A stretch of DNA of 55,997 nt from Archaeoglobus sp. JdFR-27 (GTDB lineage Archaea; Halobacteriota; Archaeoglobi; Archaeoglobales; Archaeoglobaceae): assembly GCA_002011235.1 (NCBI GenBank), contig MTMO01000039.1, positions 1-55,997 of the forward strand, given 5' to 3'. The position numbers were made by a program, and so were the translations under genes. Shown one piece after another: positions 17,941 to 26,620 of this stretch (its first letter is position 1; every line of letters begins with the position of its first letter). The notes under the pieces are model-generated. The model saw nothing but the letters and a program-made list of their open reading frames with translations, did no database searches and was not told the origin of the DNA.

Positions 17941-18828
17941 ATGGATGGAGTCGTGGACGAAGTAGAAGAGGTTCATGAGAAAACGATAAAGGCTGGGGAG
18001 ATTCTGAAGCAGGTTAAGGAGGAGGTAAGATCTCTTGTTAAACCTAACACCAAACTTCTTGAGATTGCTGAATTTGTAGAGAACAGAATTAGAGAACTCG
18101 GAGCTGAACCGGCCTTTCCATGTAACATTTCCATAAATAGCGATGCGGCCCATTTTACACCTAAAAAGGATGATGATAGATTTTTCAAAGAGGGGGATAT
18201 TGTTAAGCTTGACATAGGAGCCCATATCGATGGAATAATCGCCGATACAGCTATAACGATAGATTTGGGGGATAATGGAGACCTCGTTTTAGCTGCCGAA
18301 AAAGCCTTAGAAAGCGCCATTAATGAGGTTTATGCAGGAGCAGACACATCTGCCATAGGAGAGGTAATTGAAAAGGAAATTAGAGATATGGGTTTCAAAC
18401 CCGTGATAAATCTTACAGGGCACGGTCTTCTACCCTATCTTGCTCATGCTCCTCCGACGATTCTCAATTACAGGACCAATAGAGGGGTTAAGCTGGAAGA
18501 AGGTATGATTATTGCGATAGAGCCTTTCGCTACAACGGGCGTCGGAAAAGTAAGCGAGAGAGGAGAGACCGAAATCTATTCGGTCGTTGCCAAAAGGCCT
18601 GTTAGAATGAAGCAAGAAAGAGAAATTCTTAAAGAGGTAAAGAAATACAAAACTCTCCCCTTCGCCAAGAGATGGCTTAAAAAGGCACCGAATATAATCA
18701 TGAATAAACTCGTTAGAGAGGGTATATTGAGAAGTTATCCTGTGTTAGCGGAAATTGAAAAGGGCTTAGTTTCCCAAGCAGAGCATACGGTTATTGTAGA
18801 AGAAAACGGGGCAAAGATAGTTACCTAA
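17941..18828 (+). CDS. map: Methionine aminopeptidase, type II
   Basis: 295 residues. All five metal ligands are visible: the aspartates in VKLDIGAHIDG and IIADTAIT, the His in LTGHGLLPY, the Glu in IAIEPFATTG and the final Glu in QAEHTVIV. The ~65-residue insertion after IAIEPF marks type II. It removes initiator methionine from nascent proteins. It lies downstream of the exporter with its own TATA-like element in the 49-base gap. Confidence 0.95.
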   Translation: MDGVVDEVEEVHEKTIKAGEILKQVKEEVRSLVKPNTKLLEIAEFVENRIRELGAEPAFPCNISINSDAAHFTPKKDDDRFFKEGDIVKLDIGAHIDGIIADTAITIDLGDNGDLVLAAEKALESAINEVYAGADTSAIGEVIEKEIRDMGFKPVINLTGHGLLPYLAHAPPTILNYRTNRGVKLEEGMIIAIEPFATTGVGKVSERGETEIYSVVAKRPVRMKQEREILKEVKKYKTLPFAKRWLKKAPNIIMNKLVREGILRSYPVLAEIEKGLVSQAEHTVIVEENGAKIVT

Positions 18829-18851
18829 AAATATTTGTTTTTGATCTAAAA

Positions 18852-19793
18852 CTAGTACTTGAATCCTGTCATACCAGAAAAAAGAATCATTGCTTTCAAA
18901 TTTTTGGAACCAGGCACAGGATAGTCGCCGTATCTAAGCTCAATCCTTGGGAATTTTTGATTTACTAAAGTCAGACATGAGAACATACCGTCCATAGTTA
19001 TATCGCTTGGATCGCCTTCAAAAAGGACTAACACGCTTTTAGCTGTTGAGAGATCACATCTAGCGCTGAGGTTCTCTTCCATCGCTCTCTTTAGGAGTTT
19101 GCGCATCCTATCGGATTTCCTTTTGGCCGGTTCCTCTCCCCTCCAAAAAGCTAGTTTATCAAAAAAGCTTTTTTTAACTTCAGTTGATGAAAATCCAATA
19201 GTTGAAAGACCTTTTTTCATAAGAGAATTAAAAACATCACTTGTATCGATTACAACCTCGCCAGAAATCTTCTTTTTAAGATCTATTTCCCCAACAAGAG
19301 CCATCATATTCATCGAATTGAGAATCATTCGATCTAGATTTTCTCTATCTTCGAAGAGAATCAAAAAGTGAGAAGAATCGTTAAGGAGTTTGAGTCTTCT
19401 CCTGATTTCTTCATAATTTGAACCCGCCTCTAAATAAGGAAGGATTGCGAGAACCATTACCGGGTCTTCTGATAAGGACATGAGTTCTTCTCCTATTCTT
19501 AAAGCGAAATTGAAACCATAATCGTCCATTAATTCGGTTATCAGGAGTGATGCCTCAAAAAATTCGTTTCTTGAAAATATTGTATTGATAATACTCCTGG
19601 CGGCCTCATCGTCATCCAACCAGGCTGTAAACTTGTTTGACTCATTCAAGCTGATCCCGCTCAGAAATGGAAGCTCTCTGTGGATGGCATAACATTTGAA
19701 GAGATTAACATCATTTACCCTCTCACCATCTCTGTTTAGCAAATCAACTATTCTGCATCCCTTTTTTCCAAGGCCCAATGAAAGAAGTCTCAT
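18852..19793 (-). CDS. Divergent tubulin/FtsZ/CetZ-superfamily protein without the GTPase signature
   Basis: 313 residues. The start MRLLSLGLGKKGCRIVDLL matches the T1 loop of CetZ/FtsZ. PVMVLAILPYLEAGSNYEEI and HFLILFEDRENLDRM match the following strand-helix units. VIDTSDVF (D183, D186) stands where the catalytic T7 loop NxDxxD lies, and the last 65 residues match the C-terminal domain (AKSVLVLFEGDPSDITM). The T4 GGGTGSG motif expected near residues 85-95 is replaced by ITELMDDYGFN, so nucleotide binding is doubtful. It is monocistronic and converges on map. Confidence 0.7.
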   Translation of the reverse strand: MRLLSLGLGKKGCRIVDLLNRDGERVNDVNLFKCYAIHRELPFLSGISLNESNKFTAWLDDDEAARSIINTIFSRNEFFEASLLITELMDDYGFNFALRIGEELMSLSEDPVMVLAILPYLEAGSNYEEIRRRLKLLNDSSHFLILFEDRENLDRMILNSMNMMALVGEIDLKKKISGEVVIDTSDVFNSLMKKGLSTIGFSSTEVKKSFFDKLAFWRGEEPAKRKSDRMRKLLKRAMEENLSARCDLSTAKSVLVLFEGDPSDITMDGMFSCLTLVNQKFPRIELRYGDYPVPGSKNLKAMILFSGMTGFKY

Positions 19794-19991
19794 TATGAGG
19801 ATACTTTGAGTAACAATTTATAAATTATTTCTTCTATTTCTTCATTTCCTCATTCAAATTTCATACCATTGCCACAATACTAAACGGGATACTTGTGTAA
19901 TCATTTTTCATAACGATTCAGCATCTAAATTCCGTAAAATGAAGAATTTTCCGTCAAACTGAGTAAAAGATTTAAATAAAGATATATGCAC

Positions 19992-20564
19992 TTAGAATTG
20001 ATTTTCAAAGTTGTCAATACTACCGAATTTTCTGATAACTCTGAGGTAAAAATCATCGAGAATCCTGCTGGAAGCACCCCAAACGAGTTCTCCGTCGCAT
20101 TCATAGTTTGGACCCCAGTCAGCAACCCTTCTAGATCTTAAAACCTTGAAAAAGTCATCTATTAGGACTTTTTTCACCTCATAGGTGTCTGGAAAAATTT
20201 CGGATTTCTCAAAAATCCCTACAACCGGATGTATTTTAATCCCTAGCTCCATAACCTCTTTTGGTGTCAAATATCCTAAAATCTCAACCTTTGATGCTTG
20301 GATCCCCAATTCTTCTTCTGTTTCTCTGATAGCGGTCTCAACTGGCGTCTCATCCCCTTCTCTTATCCCCCCAGGAAAAGCTATATGCCCTGCACTCCTT
20401 TTTAGATTCTTCGAGCGCATGATCATAATAAGTTTCAGACCTTTATCGATCATTAAGGGGAAGAGGATAGCAGCAGCATCGAAGTTCTGATAATTCAGTT
20501 TTCTTTCTAAAATATTTTCCATGATCTCTTTAACCCTTCCGATTTCTATTTTCAGTGGAATCAC
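19992..20564 (-). CDS. NUDIX hydrolase, CoA pyrophosphatase-like
   Basis: 190 residues. The NUDIX box is complete (GGIREGDETPVETAIR then ETEEELGI). It is preceded by the element LIMIMRSKNLKRSAGHIAFP, which resembles the UPF0035 signature of CoA diphosphatases (NudL/NUDT7), enzymes that split CoA to phosphopantetheine and 3',5'-ADP. No operon partner is near; about 200 bases of AT-rich spacer without visible features separate it from the tubulin-like gene. Confidence 0.85.
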   Translation of the reverse strand: MIPLKIEIGRVKEIMENILERKLNYQNFDAAAILFPLMIDKGLKLIMIMRSKNLKRSAGHIAFPGGIREGDETPVETAIRETEEELGIQASKVEILGYLTPKEVMELGIKIHPVVGIFEKSEIFPDTYEVKKVLIDDFFKVLRSRRVADWGPNYECDGELVWGASSRILDDFYLRVIRKFGSIDNFENQF

Positions 20565-20670
20565 CTTTTCAGTCTTTGCTGAATTTACTAACCTGTGGTT
20601 ATCTTAAATGAAACTCAACTTCATAAATTTTTTCTGGAGGTATCATTTCTTAATTTTTAGTTTTCTCTTC

Positions 20671-21747
20671 TCAACCAAGAGATCTGATTGGTAAGGGATT
20701 AAAGCAGAGTATAGCGATTATAAATGTGAATATACCTATAACCATCCTTTTCCGATCAATTGAGATCTTGTCGTTTAGCGGTTGGGGGTGTCTCTGGAGG
20801 GAGAAGATCAAAGCTATTATCCCCCAAAAAATTAAAATGGAATCTTGCTTCGTCATAAATGAGTAGATCCAGCCCCCAAAAATTAGTAGAAGGGGTATGA
20901 ACTTTGAGACGTAATCAGCTTTCTCCCCGATCATGGCCCTCATTACATGTCCACCATCGAGCTGACCTACAGGAATTAGGTTGAAGAATGTGACGAGCAT
21001 GCCAACCCATCCTGCAAAGGCTATAGGGTGGATGAAGTATCCAGAGGGTTTTATTAAAGATGATATGAAATCAAAGAGGGGAGGAGTTCCAAGTTCGATA
21101 TAACTACCACCTTCTGCAGGTTGATAGGGAATCGTGAGTCCGATTGCAGTTATAAGTATCGAAGCCACAACACCTACAATTGGTCCTGAAACTCCGACAT
21201 CGAAAAGCGCATTTCGATTCGGTATTGGGCCTTTGTGCTTGATAACCGCACCCAACGTTCCCACAATAGTTGGAAACGGGATAAAATAAGGGAGAGTTGT
21301 TTTCATCCCCCAAGTACGAGCCGCAAGAAAATGACCCATCTCATGACTGCCAAGAACGAAGATTATTGCAAGGGAGAACTTTACGCCCTCGAGAATGTTG
21401 AAATCAGGTGTAAAAGAAGCACCTACAAAAGTTGTGCTGAAAATTGTTGCAATAAGCAATATGATGTTGATCCATCTCCTTTCCTTCTCTTCTTTAGCCC
21501 GTCTTAGCTCTAAAACCATCTCGCCATACCTGTAGTTTATCTCAACATGAAATCTGGGTATAAAATGGATGAGTTCTTCTTTGAATCTTTCGATCGCCTC
21601 CTTGCTTTTTGGATTGACGTAGAACTGCACACCATCTGGTAGTCTTTCCTCATCGTATATTTCAAAAGCCTTGGTGACTATCTCCTTAAACTCCTTAAAC
21701 TCTTCAAACTTACCTCCTTCTTCGAAATCCTGAGAACTGTCAGCCAT
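20671..21747 (-). CDS. Site-2 protease family (M50) membrane metalloprotease
   Basis: 358 residues. A soluble N-terminal domain of about 90 residues includes a short repeat (FEEFKEFKE) from a 9-base tandem DNA repeat. The membrane domain has the zinc motif HEMGH (H135, E136, H139) and NLIPVGQLDGGH, whose aspartate is the third ligand. This arrangement is the archaeal/chloroplast EGY-like S2P branch. It would cleave membrane proteins within the bilayer; its substrate is unknown. Confidence 0.9.
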   Translation of the reverse strand: MADSSQDFEEGGKFEEFKEFKEIVTKAFEIYDEERLPDGVQFYVNPKSKEAIERFKEELIHFIPRFHVEINYRYGEMVLELRRAKEEKERRWINIILLIATIFSTTFVGASFTPDFNILEGVKFSLAIIFVLGSHEMGHFLAARTWGMKTTLPYFIPFPTIVGTLGAVIKHKGPIPNRNALFDVGVSGPIVGVVASILITAIGLTIPYQPAEGGSYIELGTPPLFDFISSLIKPSGYFIHPIAFAGWVGMLVTFFNLIPVGQLDGGHVMRAMIGEKADYVSKFIPLLLIFGGWIYSFMTKQDSILIFWGIIALIFSLQRHPQPLNDKISIDRKRMVIGIFTFIIAILCFNPLPIRSLG

Positions 21748-21819
21748 TTCGCACCACTTTTTTCTTAAATTTGTTTAAGGGGTGATTAAAGTTTTTTCTT
21801 CGATCTGAAACTTTTGGAA

Positions 21820-22227
21820 TCAACCACTTATTTCGATCCAGCATTCTTCTTCGGCTAAAATCTTTACTCTCATTCCAGTTCTCAGGATAGAAATATCAAC
21901 TGAATCTACAAGTGGAATATCGCTTATTATCGCCCCAACCGCAATTATGGGCTCGGTTACTTGATTTATTATACCGAGTGGAGCGGTGTCATTCTTCTTC
22001 ATTCTGAGCAAAACGAAGGTTCCAACCGTTGACCCCCTTCCGGAAGGAAAAGCGAAAATCTTTCCGGAGATTGTCTCTCCAAAAATGTCACTATCCTCCG
22101 CTTTTACAACTCCAGTTTCTGGGTCAACGTCTCCGAGGAAGGAGAAATTCTTCCTGCTTACTATAACCTCGCCCTCTGCAAACCCTTTGCAAATTGGTCT
22201 GCATCTAATCTTTTTACTCTCACTCAT
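21820..22227 (-). CDS. Phosphomevalonate dehydratase small subunit (DUF126/AcnX)
   Basis: 135 residues from the ATG at 22227, which has AGGAGAT just upstream; the frame extends 17 residues further without family support. Signature segments are ICKGFAEGEVIVS, FPSGRGSTVGTFVLL and APLGIINQVTEPI, typical of DUF126, the swivelling small subunit of the aconitase-X dehydratase. With its large subunit it converts mevalonate 5-phosphate to trans-anhydromevalonate phosphate in the archaeal mevalonate pathway. The large subunit is not in this window. Confidence 0.88.
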   Translation of the reverse strand: MSESKKIRCRPICKGFAEGEVIVSRKNFSFLGDVDPETGVVKAEDSDIFGETISGKIFAFPSGRGSTVGTFVLLRMKKNDTAPLGIINQVTEPIIAVGAIISDIPLVDSVDISILRTGMRVKILAEEECWIEISG

Positions 22228-22331
22228 ATAATCTCCTGATAAGCTCTCCTTTTTTCTATATAAGGTTTCAGAAATCATAAATAGAATATCACAATGATGA
22301 GGGTTAACCTTATAAAACCTTGTAAGTTTTA

Positions 22332-22356
22332 ATTAAAATACATTAAAATACATTAC
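22332..22356. repeat. 10-bp tandem repeat upstream of the RHH gene
   Basis: ATTAAAATAC occurs twice in tandem, followed by ATTAC and then ATATCATT. The array ends nine bases before the strong RBS AAGGAGGTGG (22365-22374) of the RHH gene. RHH repressors often bind tandem sites with about 10-base spacing, so an autoregulatory operator is possible. A slippage repeat without function is equally possible. Confidence 0.4.
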
Positions 22357-22378
22357 ATATCATTAAGGAGGTGGTAGA

Positions 22379-22609
22379 ATGGAGGAGAAAGAACGGAAAT
22401 ACACGACTGTAAGCATACCCATTCAATTGTATGAGAAAATAAAAAACAGAATTGAAGGCACGGGCTTTACCTCTGTGTCTGACTACGTAACCTATGTCTT
22501 AAGAGAGGTTCTAGCCAGCTTGGAAGAGGAAGAGAAGGAAGAAGTGTTCTCTGAAGAAGAAGAGGAGAAGGTTAAGGAAAGATTAAGGGCTTTAGGCTAT
22601 TTAGATTAG
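22379..22609 (+). CDS. Ribbon-helix-helix (CopG-like) DNA-binding protein
   Basis: 76 residues. The beta strand KYTTVSIPIQLYEKIKNRI and two helices ending SDYVTYVLREVLA are a clear RHH fold. An acidic tail follows, ending ERLRALGYLD, a terminal motif also common at the ends of sulfatase/phosphodiesterase proteins. It has the strongest Shine-Dalgarno of the region and opens a tight five-gene run, suggesting it regulates that run. Confidence 0.85.
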   Translation: MEEKERKYTTVSIPIQLYEKIKNRIEGTGFTSVSDYVTYVLREVLASLEEEEKEEVFSEEEEEKVKERLRALGYLD

Positions 22610-22622
22610 TTTTCTCGCTAGA

Positions 22623-23579
22623 ATGAAGTGCATAATCCACCACTGGGACACTGATGGCATCTGTTCGGCTGCGATAATAGCTGGGATTCTCGAAGAGAAA
22701 GGGGAAATGTGGGAAAACATTAGTCCAGAAATTGGCGAATTTAAACTTCCTAGGAACAGGCTAACTCGTTACCACGCATCGGATATCCATGTGGTTGATC
22801 TTAATCTCCCAGAAGAGATTGAAATGCTCGCTCCGAGTTTTAAAAGGATATTTTTCATCGATCACCACCCTCAGAAGAAGATCAATCTATCAAACGTCGT
22901 TCACGTAAACCCAAACTTGAATGGAAATCACTCAAAGGACCTTCCTTCTGCGACCTGGGTTGTATCAGATTACTTTAATCGCTGGAATCATCTTTCTGCT
23001 CTTGGAGCAATTGGCGATCTTGGATTGAAGGCATTTAATTACGAACGGAATTTGGAGTTGTTGGCAGGACTCACCCAAAATCAGGCTTTGAGACTGGTTA
23101 AACTCATTGACTCGAATTACATAGTGATGGACAGAGGAGGAGTGGAAGAGGCTGTTACTCTAGTTCTCAAAAATTCGCCTCAAGAACTCCTTGAAATCAA
23201 AAAGTGGAATAGGAATCTTGAAAGAATTTCTGAGGAAGTAGAGAGGATAATTACTAAACTTAAAAGCGATTCTCCATACTGTGAACTTCATTTTGAGAGT
23301 GATATGAATGTGATATCGATAATTGCCAGGAAGATCATTTGGGAAATGGGTCACAATGTCGTTTTAGCTGTGAACCATGATTTCAATGGTAAATCTCAGA
23401 TTTATTTACGAATAAATCCAAATCTTAAAAAATTGGATATTATCAGGATAATAACAAAATTGAAGGATAACGGCTTTAATGCTGGTGGAAAGAAAGATGT
23501 TCTAGGAGTGATATGCAATAAAAACGACGTTGAAAGTGTTTTAGCCGTTGTTGAGCCCCTTCTTAGGGTGGTGAAATGA
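22623..23579 (+). CDS. DHH-family phosphoesterase
   Basis: 318 residues. The first metal site is IHHWDTDGICSAA (DxD), the DHH triad is FFIDHHPQKK, and the C-terminal DHHA1-like region has NAGGKKDVLG. Family members cleave short oligonucleotides, cyclic dinucleotides or pAp. Its neighbours make pAp phosphatase attractive because APS kinase lies two genes downstream, but this is inference. It lies 13 bases after the RHH gene, and its stop overlaps the next start as ATGA. Confidence 0.85.
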   Translation: MKCIIHHWDTDGICSAAIIAGILEEKGEMWENISPEIGEFKLPRNRLTRYHASDIHVVDLNLPEEIEMLAPSFKRIFFIDHHPQKKINLSNVVHVNPNLNGNHSKDLPSATWVVSDYFNRWNHLSALGAIGDLGLKAFNYERNLELLAGLTQNQALRLVKLIDSNYIVMDRGGVEEAVTLVLKNSPQELLEIKKWNRNLERISEEVERIITKLKSDSPYCELHFESDMNVISIIARKIIWEMGHNVVLAVNHDFNGKSQIYLRINPNLKKLDIIRIITKLKDNGFNAGGKKDVLGVICNKNDVESVLAVVEPLLRVVK

Positions 23580-24949
23580 AGGTTTTTGTTATCGGTTTGG
23601 ATTCAGCTCCGCCAGAACTCCTCTTCAACGAATTTATCGATAAACTGCCAAACATTAGAAGGTTACTTCAAAGGTCTGTCTATGGGCCTATGAAGAGCTG
23701 TGTTCCAGCAATAACGATTCCGGCATGGATGGTAATGGCAACCGGGAAAACACCTGGAGAACTCGGTTTATATGGCTTCAGGCATAGGAAGCAGAATAGC
23801 TATACCGATATATGGATCGCTCACAGTCTTAAAGTAAAAGAGAAAGCGATATGGGACTATATCGCGGCAAAAGATAAGAAATCGGTTCTTGTTGGAGTTC
23901 CCCCTTCTTATCCACCCAAGAAAATTAACGGAAATCTCATTAGTTGCTTCATCACCCCTGATTCCTCCTTAAATTACACTTATCCGTCCGAACTAAAAGA
24001 AGAGGTAGAAAGGCTCGTTGGGGAATACATCTTTGACGTTGTCTTCAGAAAAGAAGACAGGGATGGTGTTCTGGAAGAAGTATGGGATATGACTAAAAAA
24101 AGATTTGAGGTGATTAGGTATCTCATGCAGGAGAAAGAGTGGGATTACTTCGAGTTCGTTGAGATCGGCCTTGATAGAATTCATCACGCTTTCTGGAAGT
24201 ACTTTGATCCCAAGCATCATCTCTACGAAAAGGGAAGATACAGCAATGTGATCTTGGACTATTACAGGTTGCTTGATAAGGAGATCGGTGAAACCCTTAA
24301 GCTCCTCGATGAAGACACGGCAATAGCGATCGTGTCGGATCATGGTGTTAAGAGGATGAAAGGAGCATTTGCAATCAATCAGTGGTTAATCCAGGAAGGC
24401 TTCATGAGAATAAAGAACAAGGAGATACTGAATTCCGGCAGGGTTGTAAGATTCGAGGAACTCGATGTGGACTGGAGCAATACAATAGCCTGGGCTTGGG
24501 GAGGCTACTATTCAAGAGTCTTCCTAAATGTGAAGGGAAGGGAGAAGAACGGAATTGTGAAACAATCAAGCTACGATTCCGTAAGGGAAGAGGTAAAAGA
24601 GGCCATTAAATCGATAAGGGGTGAAAATGGAGAGAAGTGGGACAACAGGGTTTTTTACCCTGAAAAAATTTATCCGGTAACGAACGGCGATAAACCCGAC
24701 CTCATGGTCTACTTCGACGATCTCTACTGGAGAGCAGCCGGAACTCTAGGCCATCCTTCGAACTACCTTAAAGAGAACGATACCGGGCCCGACGATGCGG
24801 TGCATTCCGAATACGGTGTGTTTGCTTTAGCTCTTCCTGAAAGTGATAAATCTTCTGCAGCTGAATTCTCCATCTACGATTTCACTCCCTTAATGCTTGA
24901 ATTGCTTGGATTTAAGGCCGAGGCGAATCAGCTTCGAAAGAGGGGATAG
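23576..24949 (+). CDS. Type I phosphodiesterase / alkaline-phosphatase superfamily enzyme
   Basis: 457 residues. The N-terminus FVIGLDSAPPELL carries the first metal aspartate. PAITIPAWMVMATGKTPGE holds the nucleophile threonine (AITIPAW). IVSDHGVKR gives the Asp-His pair, and the C-terminal HSEYGVFAL the last histidine. It should hydrolyse a phosphodiester, nucleotide sugar, phospholipid headgroup or sulfate ester; no signal peptide is seen, so it acts in the cytoplasm. Translation is coupled to the DHH gene, and APS kinase follows with one base between. Confidence 0.87.
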   Translation: MKVFVIGLDSAPPELLFNEFIDKLPNIRRLLQRSVYGPMKSCVPAITIPAWMVMATGKTPGELGLYGFRHRKQNSYTDIWIAHSLKVKEKAIWDYIAAKDKKSVLVGVPPSYPPKKINGNLISCFITPDSSLNYTYPSELKEEVERLVGEYIFDVVFRKEDRDGVLEEVWDMTKKRFEVIRYLMQEKEWDYFEFVEIGLDRIHHAFWKYFDPKHHLYEKGRYSNVILDYYRLLDKEIGETLKLLDEDTAIAIVSDHGVKRMKGAFAINQWLIQEGFMRIKNKEILNSGRVVRFEELDVDWSNTIAWAWGGYYSRVFLNVKGREKNGIVKQSSYDSVREEVKEAIKSIRGENGEKWDNRVFYPEKIYPVTNGDKPDLMVYFDDLYWRAAGTLGHPSNYLKENDTGPDDAVHSEYGVFALALPESDKSSAAEFSIYDFTPLMLELLGFKAEANQLRKRG

Positions 24950-24950
24950 T

Positions 24951-25472
24951 ATGTTTGTTATATGGCTTACCGGCCCAAGTGGGGCGGGAAAGACAACTTT
25001 GGCTAATGCCCTTGGGAAAAGGCTTAGAGAACTGGGCTTTGATGTAGAAATACTGGATGGTGATGGGATAAGGAGCAAACTCTATCCAGATCTTGGATTT
25101 AGTAAGGAAGAGAGGGAGATGCATAATAAAGTCGTCATAGAAATGGCCAAGCTTTTGGCTAAAAACGGAGTAATAACCATAGTTTCCATAATCTCACCTT
25201 TCAAATCCACCAGAGATTATGCGAGGAAAGAGATAGGGGATTTTGTTGAGGTATATCTGAAATGCTCGAAGGAAGAACTCATCAGGAGAGATCCAAAAGG
25301 TCTATACGCCAAAGCCATTAAGGGTGAGATTAAAGATCTCACCGGCTATGATGGGAAGTATGAAGAGCCAGAAAATCCTGAGATTCTTCTGGAAACCGAC
25401 AAAATTAGCGTGGAGGAAGAAGTCTCAATCCTGATAGAATATTTAATAAATAAAGGCTATTTAAAACTTTGA
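24951..25472 (+). CDS. cysC: Adenylylsulfate (APS) kinase
   Basis: 173 residues from the ATG at 24951 (RBS GAGGGGAT); 18 upstream in-frame residues fall inside the previous gene. P-loop GPSGAGKTT (8-16), EILDGDGIRSKLYPDLGFS, the lid FSKEEREMHN and the APS-binding DPKGLYAKA are all present. It phosphorylates APS to PAPS, the sulfate donor. Dissimilatory sulfate reduction uses APS directly, so PAPS here would serve sulfation or assimilation. Confidence 0.93.
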   Translation: MFVIWLTGPSGAGKTTLANALGKRLRELGFDVEILDGDGIRSKLYPDLGFSKEEREMHNKVVIEMAKLLAKNGVITIVSIISPFKSTRDYARKEIGDFVEVYLKCSKEELIRRDPKGLYAKAIKGEIKDLTGYDGKYEEPENPEILLETDKISVEEEVSILIEYLINKGYLKL

Positions 25473-26537
25473 GAAAGCAAGAGTTACGTGATAGAAATAT
25501 TTATTTTTTCTTGACTCAGCAATTCATACTCTATGTAAGTTCTTTCCCGACTATACGGCTTGGGATAAATTATATATTGGGAGTAAGCCCATATCTTCCA
25601 ACCATAGCTGAGGCAAAAACCCTTCAAATCCTTTCTGTGATAATCGAGACTGGAATGTTCGCGTTTCTCGTTGCAACTTTATACTTCATTTTCGATTTAT
25701 CATCTTATCAAAAGAGAAAAGAATTCCGTATATCTTTTCTCTTGGTTTGTTCTAGCGTTCGTCCTTTCAATGCTCCAAGTGAGGTTTGATGAGATTCTTG
25801 TTCCTGTGCTCGTGCTTTATGCATCCTATGGGATCTGTTATCTATTGCAAGCCTCAAACATACCTATCCTTGCTGAAATTGAACCAGGAGAAGTGGATGA
25901 GAGAATCGCGAAAAGAAAAAAACGAAAAAAGGGTGAAAATCGGGAAAAGAATAAAAGATCTGAAGATCCAGGTTGGGGAAAGACAGAAATCGCGTATTCT
26001 TTAGTTATAGTACTTTTTATCTCTTCAACGGGCTTAATTTTCTCATTCACTCAATTTGATTTAAATGAGGATTGGCTTTCTGCACTTTTAGATCTAAAGG
26101 AAACCTCTCCTCCTACTTCAGGTTATCTGGATCCGGTTAAAAAGCCCGAGTACAGCATACTAAGCTGGTGGGATTACGGAAACTGGATCCTTTACATTGC
26201 AAAAAGGCCAGTTGTTTGCAACAACTTCCAGGCTGGAGCCATCGATGCTGCGAGGTTTTTTGCAACCGATAATGAAACTCTTGCAAAAGAAATTCTGAAG
26301 AAGAGAGGTGTGAAATACATAATCACCGATGACAAAATGATGCTTGGTAATGAGACTTTTAAAGGAAAGTTCAAGGCTATTATGAGAATAGCAGGGTTAG
26401 ACACGAAAGATAACACCTATGTATTTAAAGTATACAAGAATTCGATGTTTTATAAGCTCCACGTTAAGAATGGAGCTGAAGGAATAAAGCTGCTATCGAA
26501 GCATGGGAGTGTAAAGGTTTTTGAGGTGCTAAGCTGA
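25469..26537 (+). pseudogene. aglB: Truncated, frameshifted AglB/STT3 oligosaccharyltransferase
   Basis: Two overlapping frames form one ~355-residue product. The first (25469 to about 25715, TTG start overlapping the cysC stop) has membrane helices and PTIAEAKTL, the TIxE motif of STT3 external loop 5. The second (from about 25711 to 26537) continues with helices, a basic loop, ILSWWDYGNWI (the WWDYG catalytic-domain motif) and IITDDKMMLGNETF (DK-type motif). The shift lies in the A-rich run near 25711-25720. The roughly 300 N-terminal residues with the catalytic DxD are absent. TIxE to WWDYG spacing (~188 residues) is normal. It is probably a remnant unless the shift is a sequence error. 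Confidence 0.8.
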
Positions 26538-26620
26538 AGATGGTAGACGAGTGGTAAGCTAAAATCAAAATCTGCAAAACCCTTAAATACATCACCCCTT
26601 TATGCTGGGAAGGTGATAAC

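Noticed and set aside
22228-22278. Upstream extension of the DUF126 gene
   Set aside because: The ATG at 22227 has a strong AGGAGAT and matches the family start; the extension does not.
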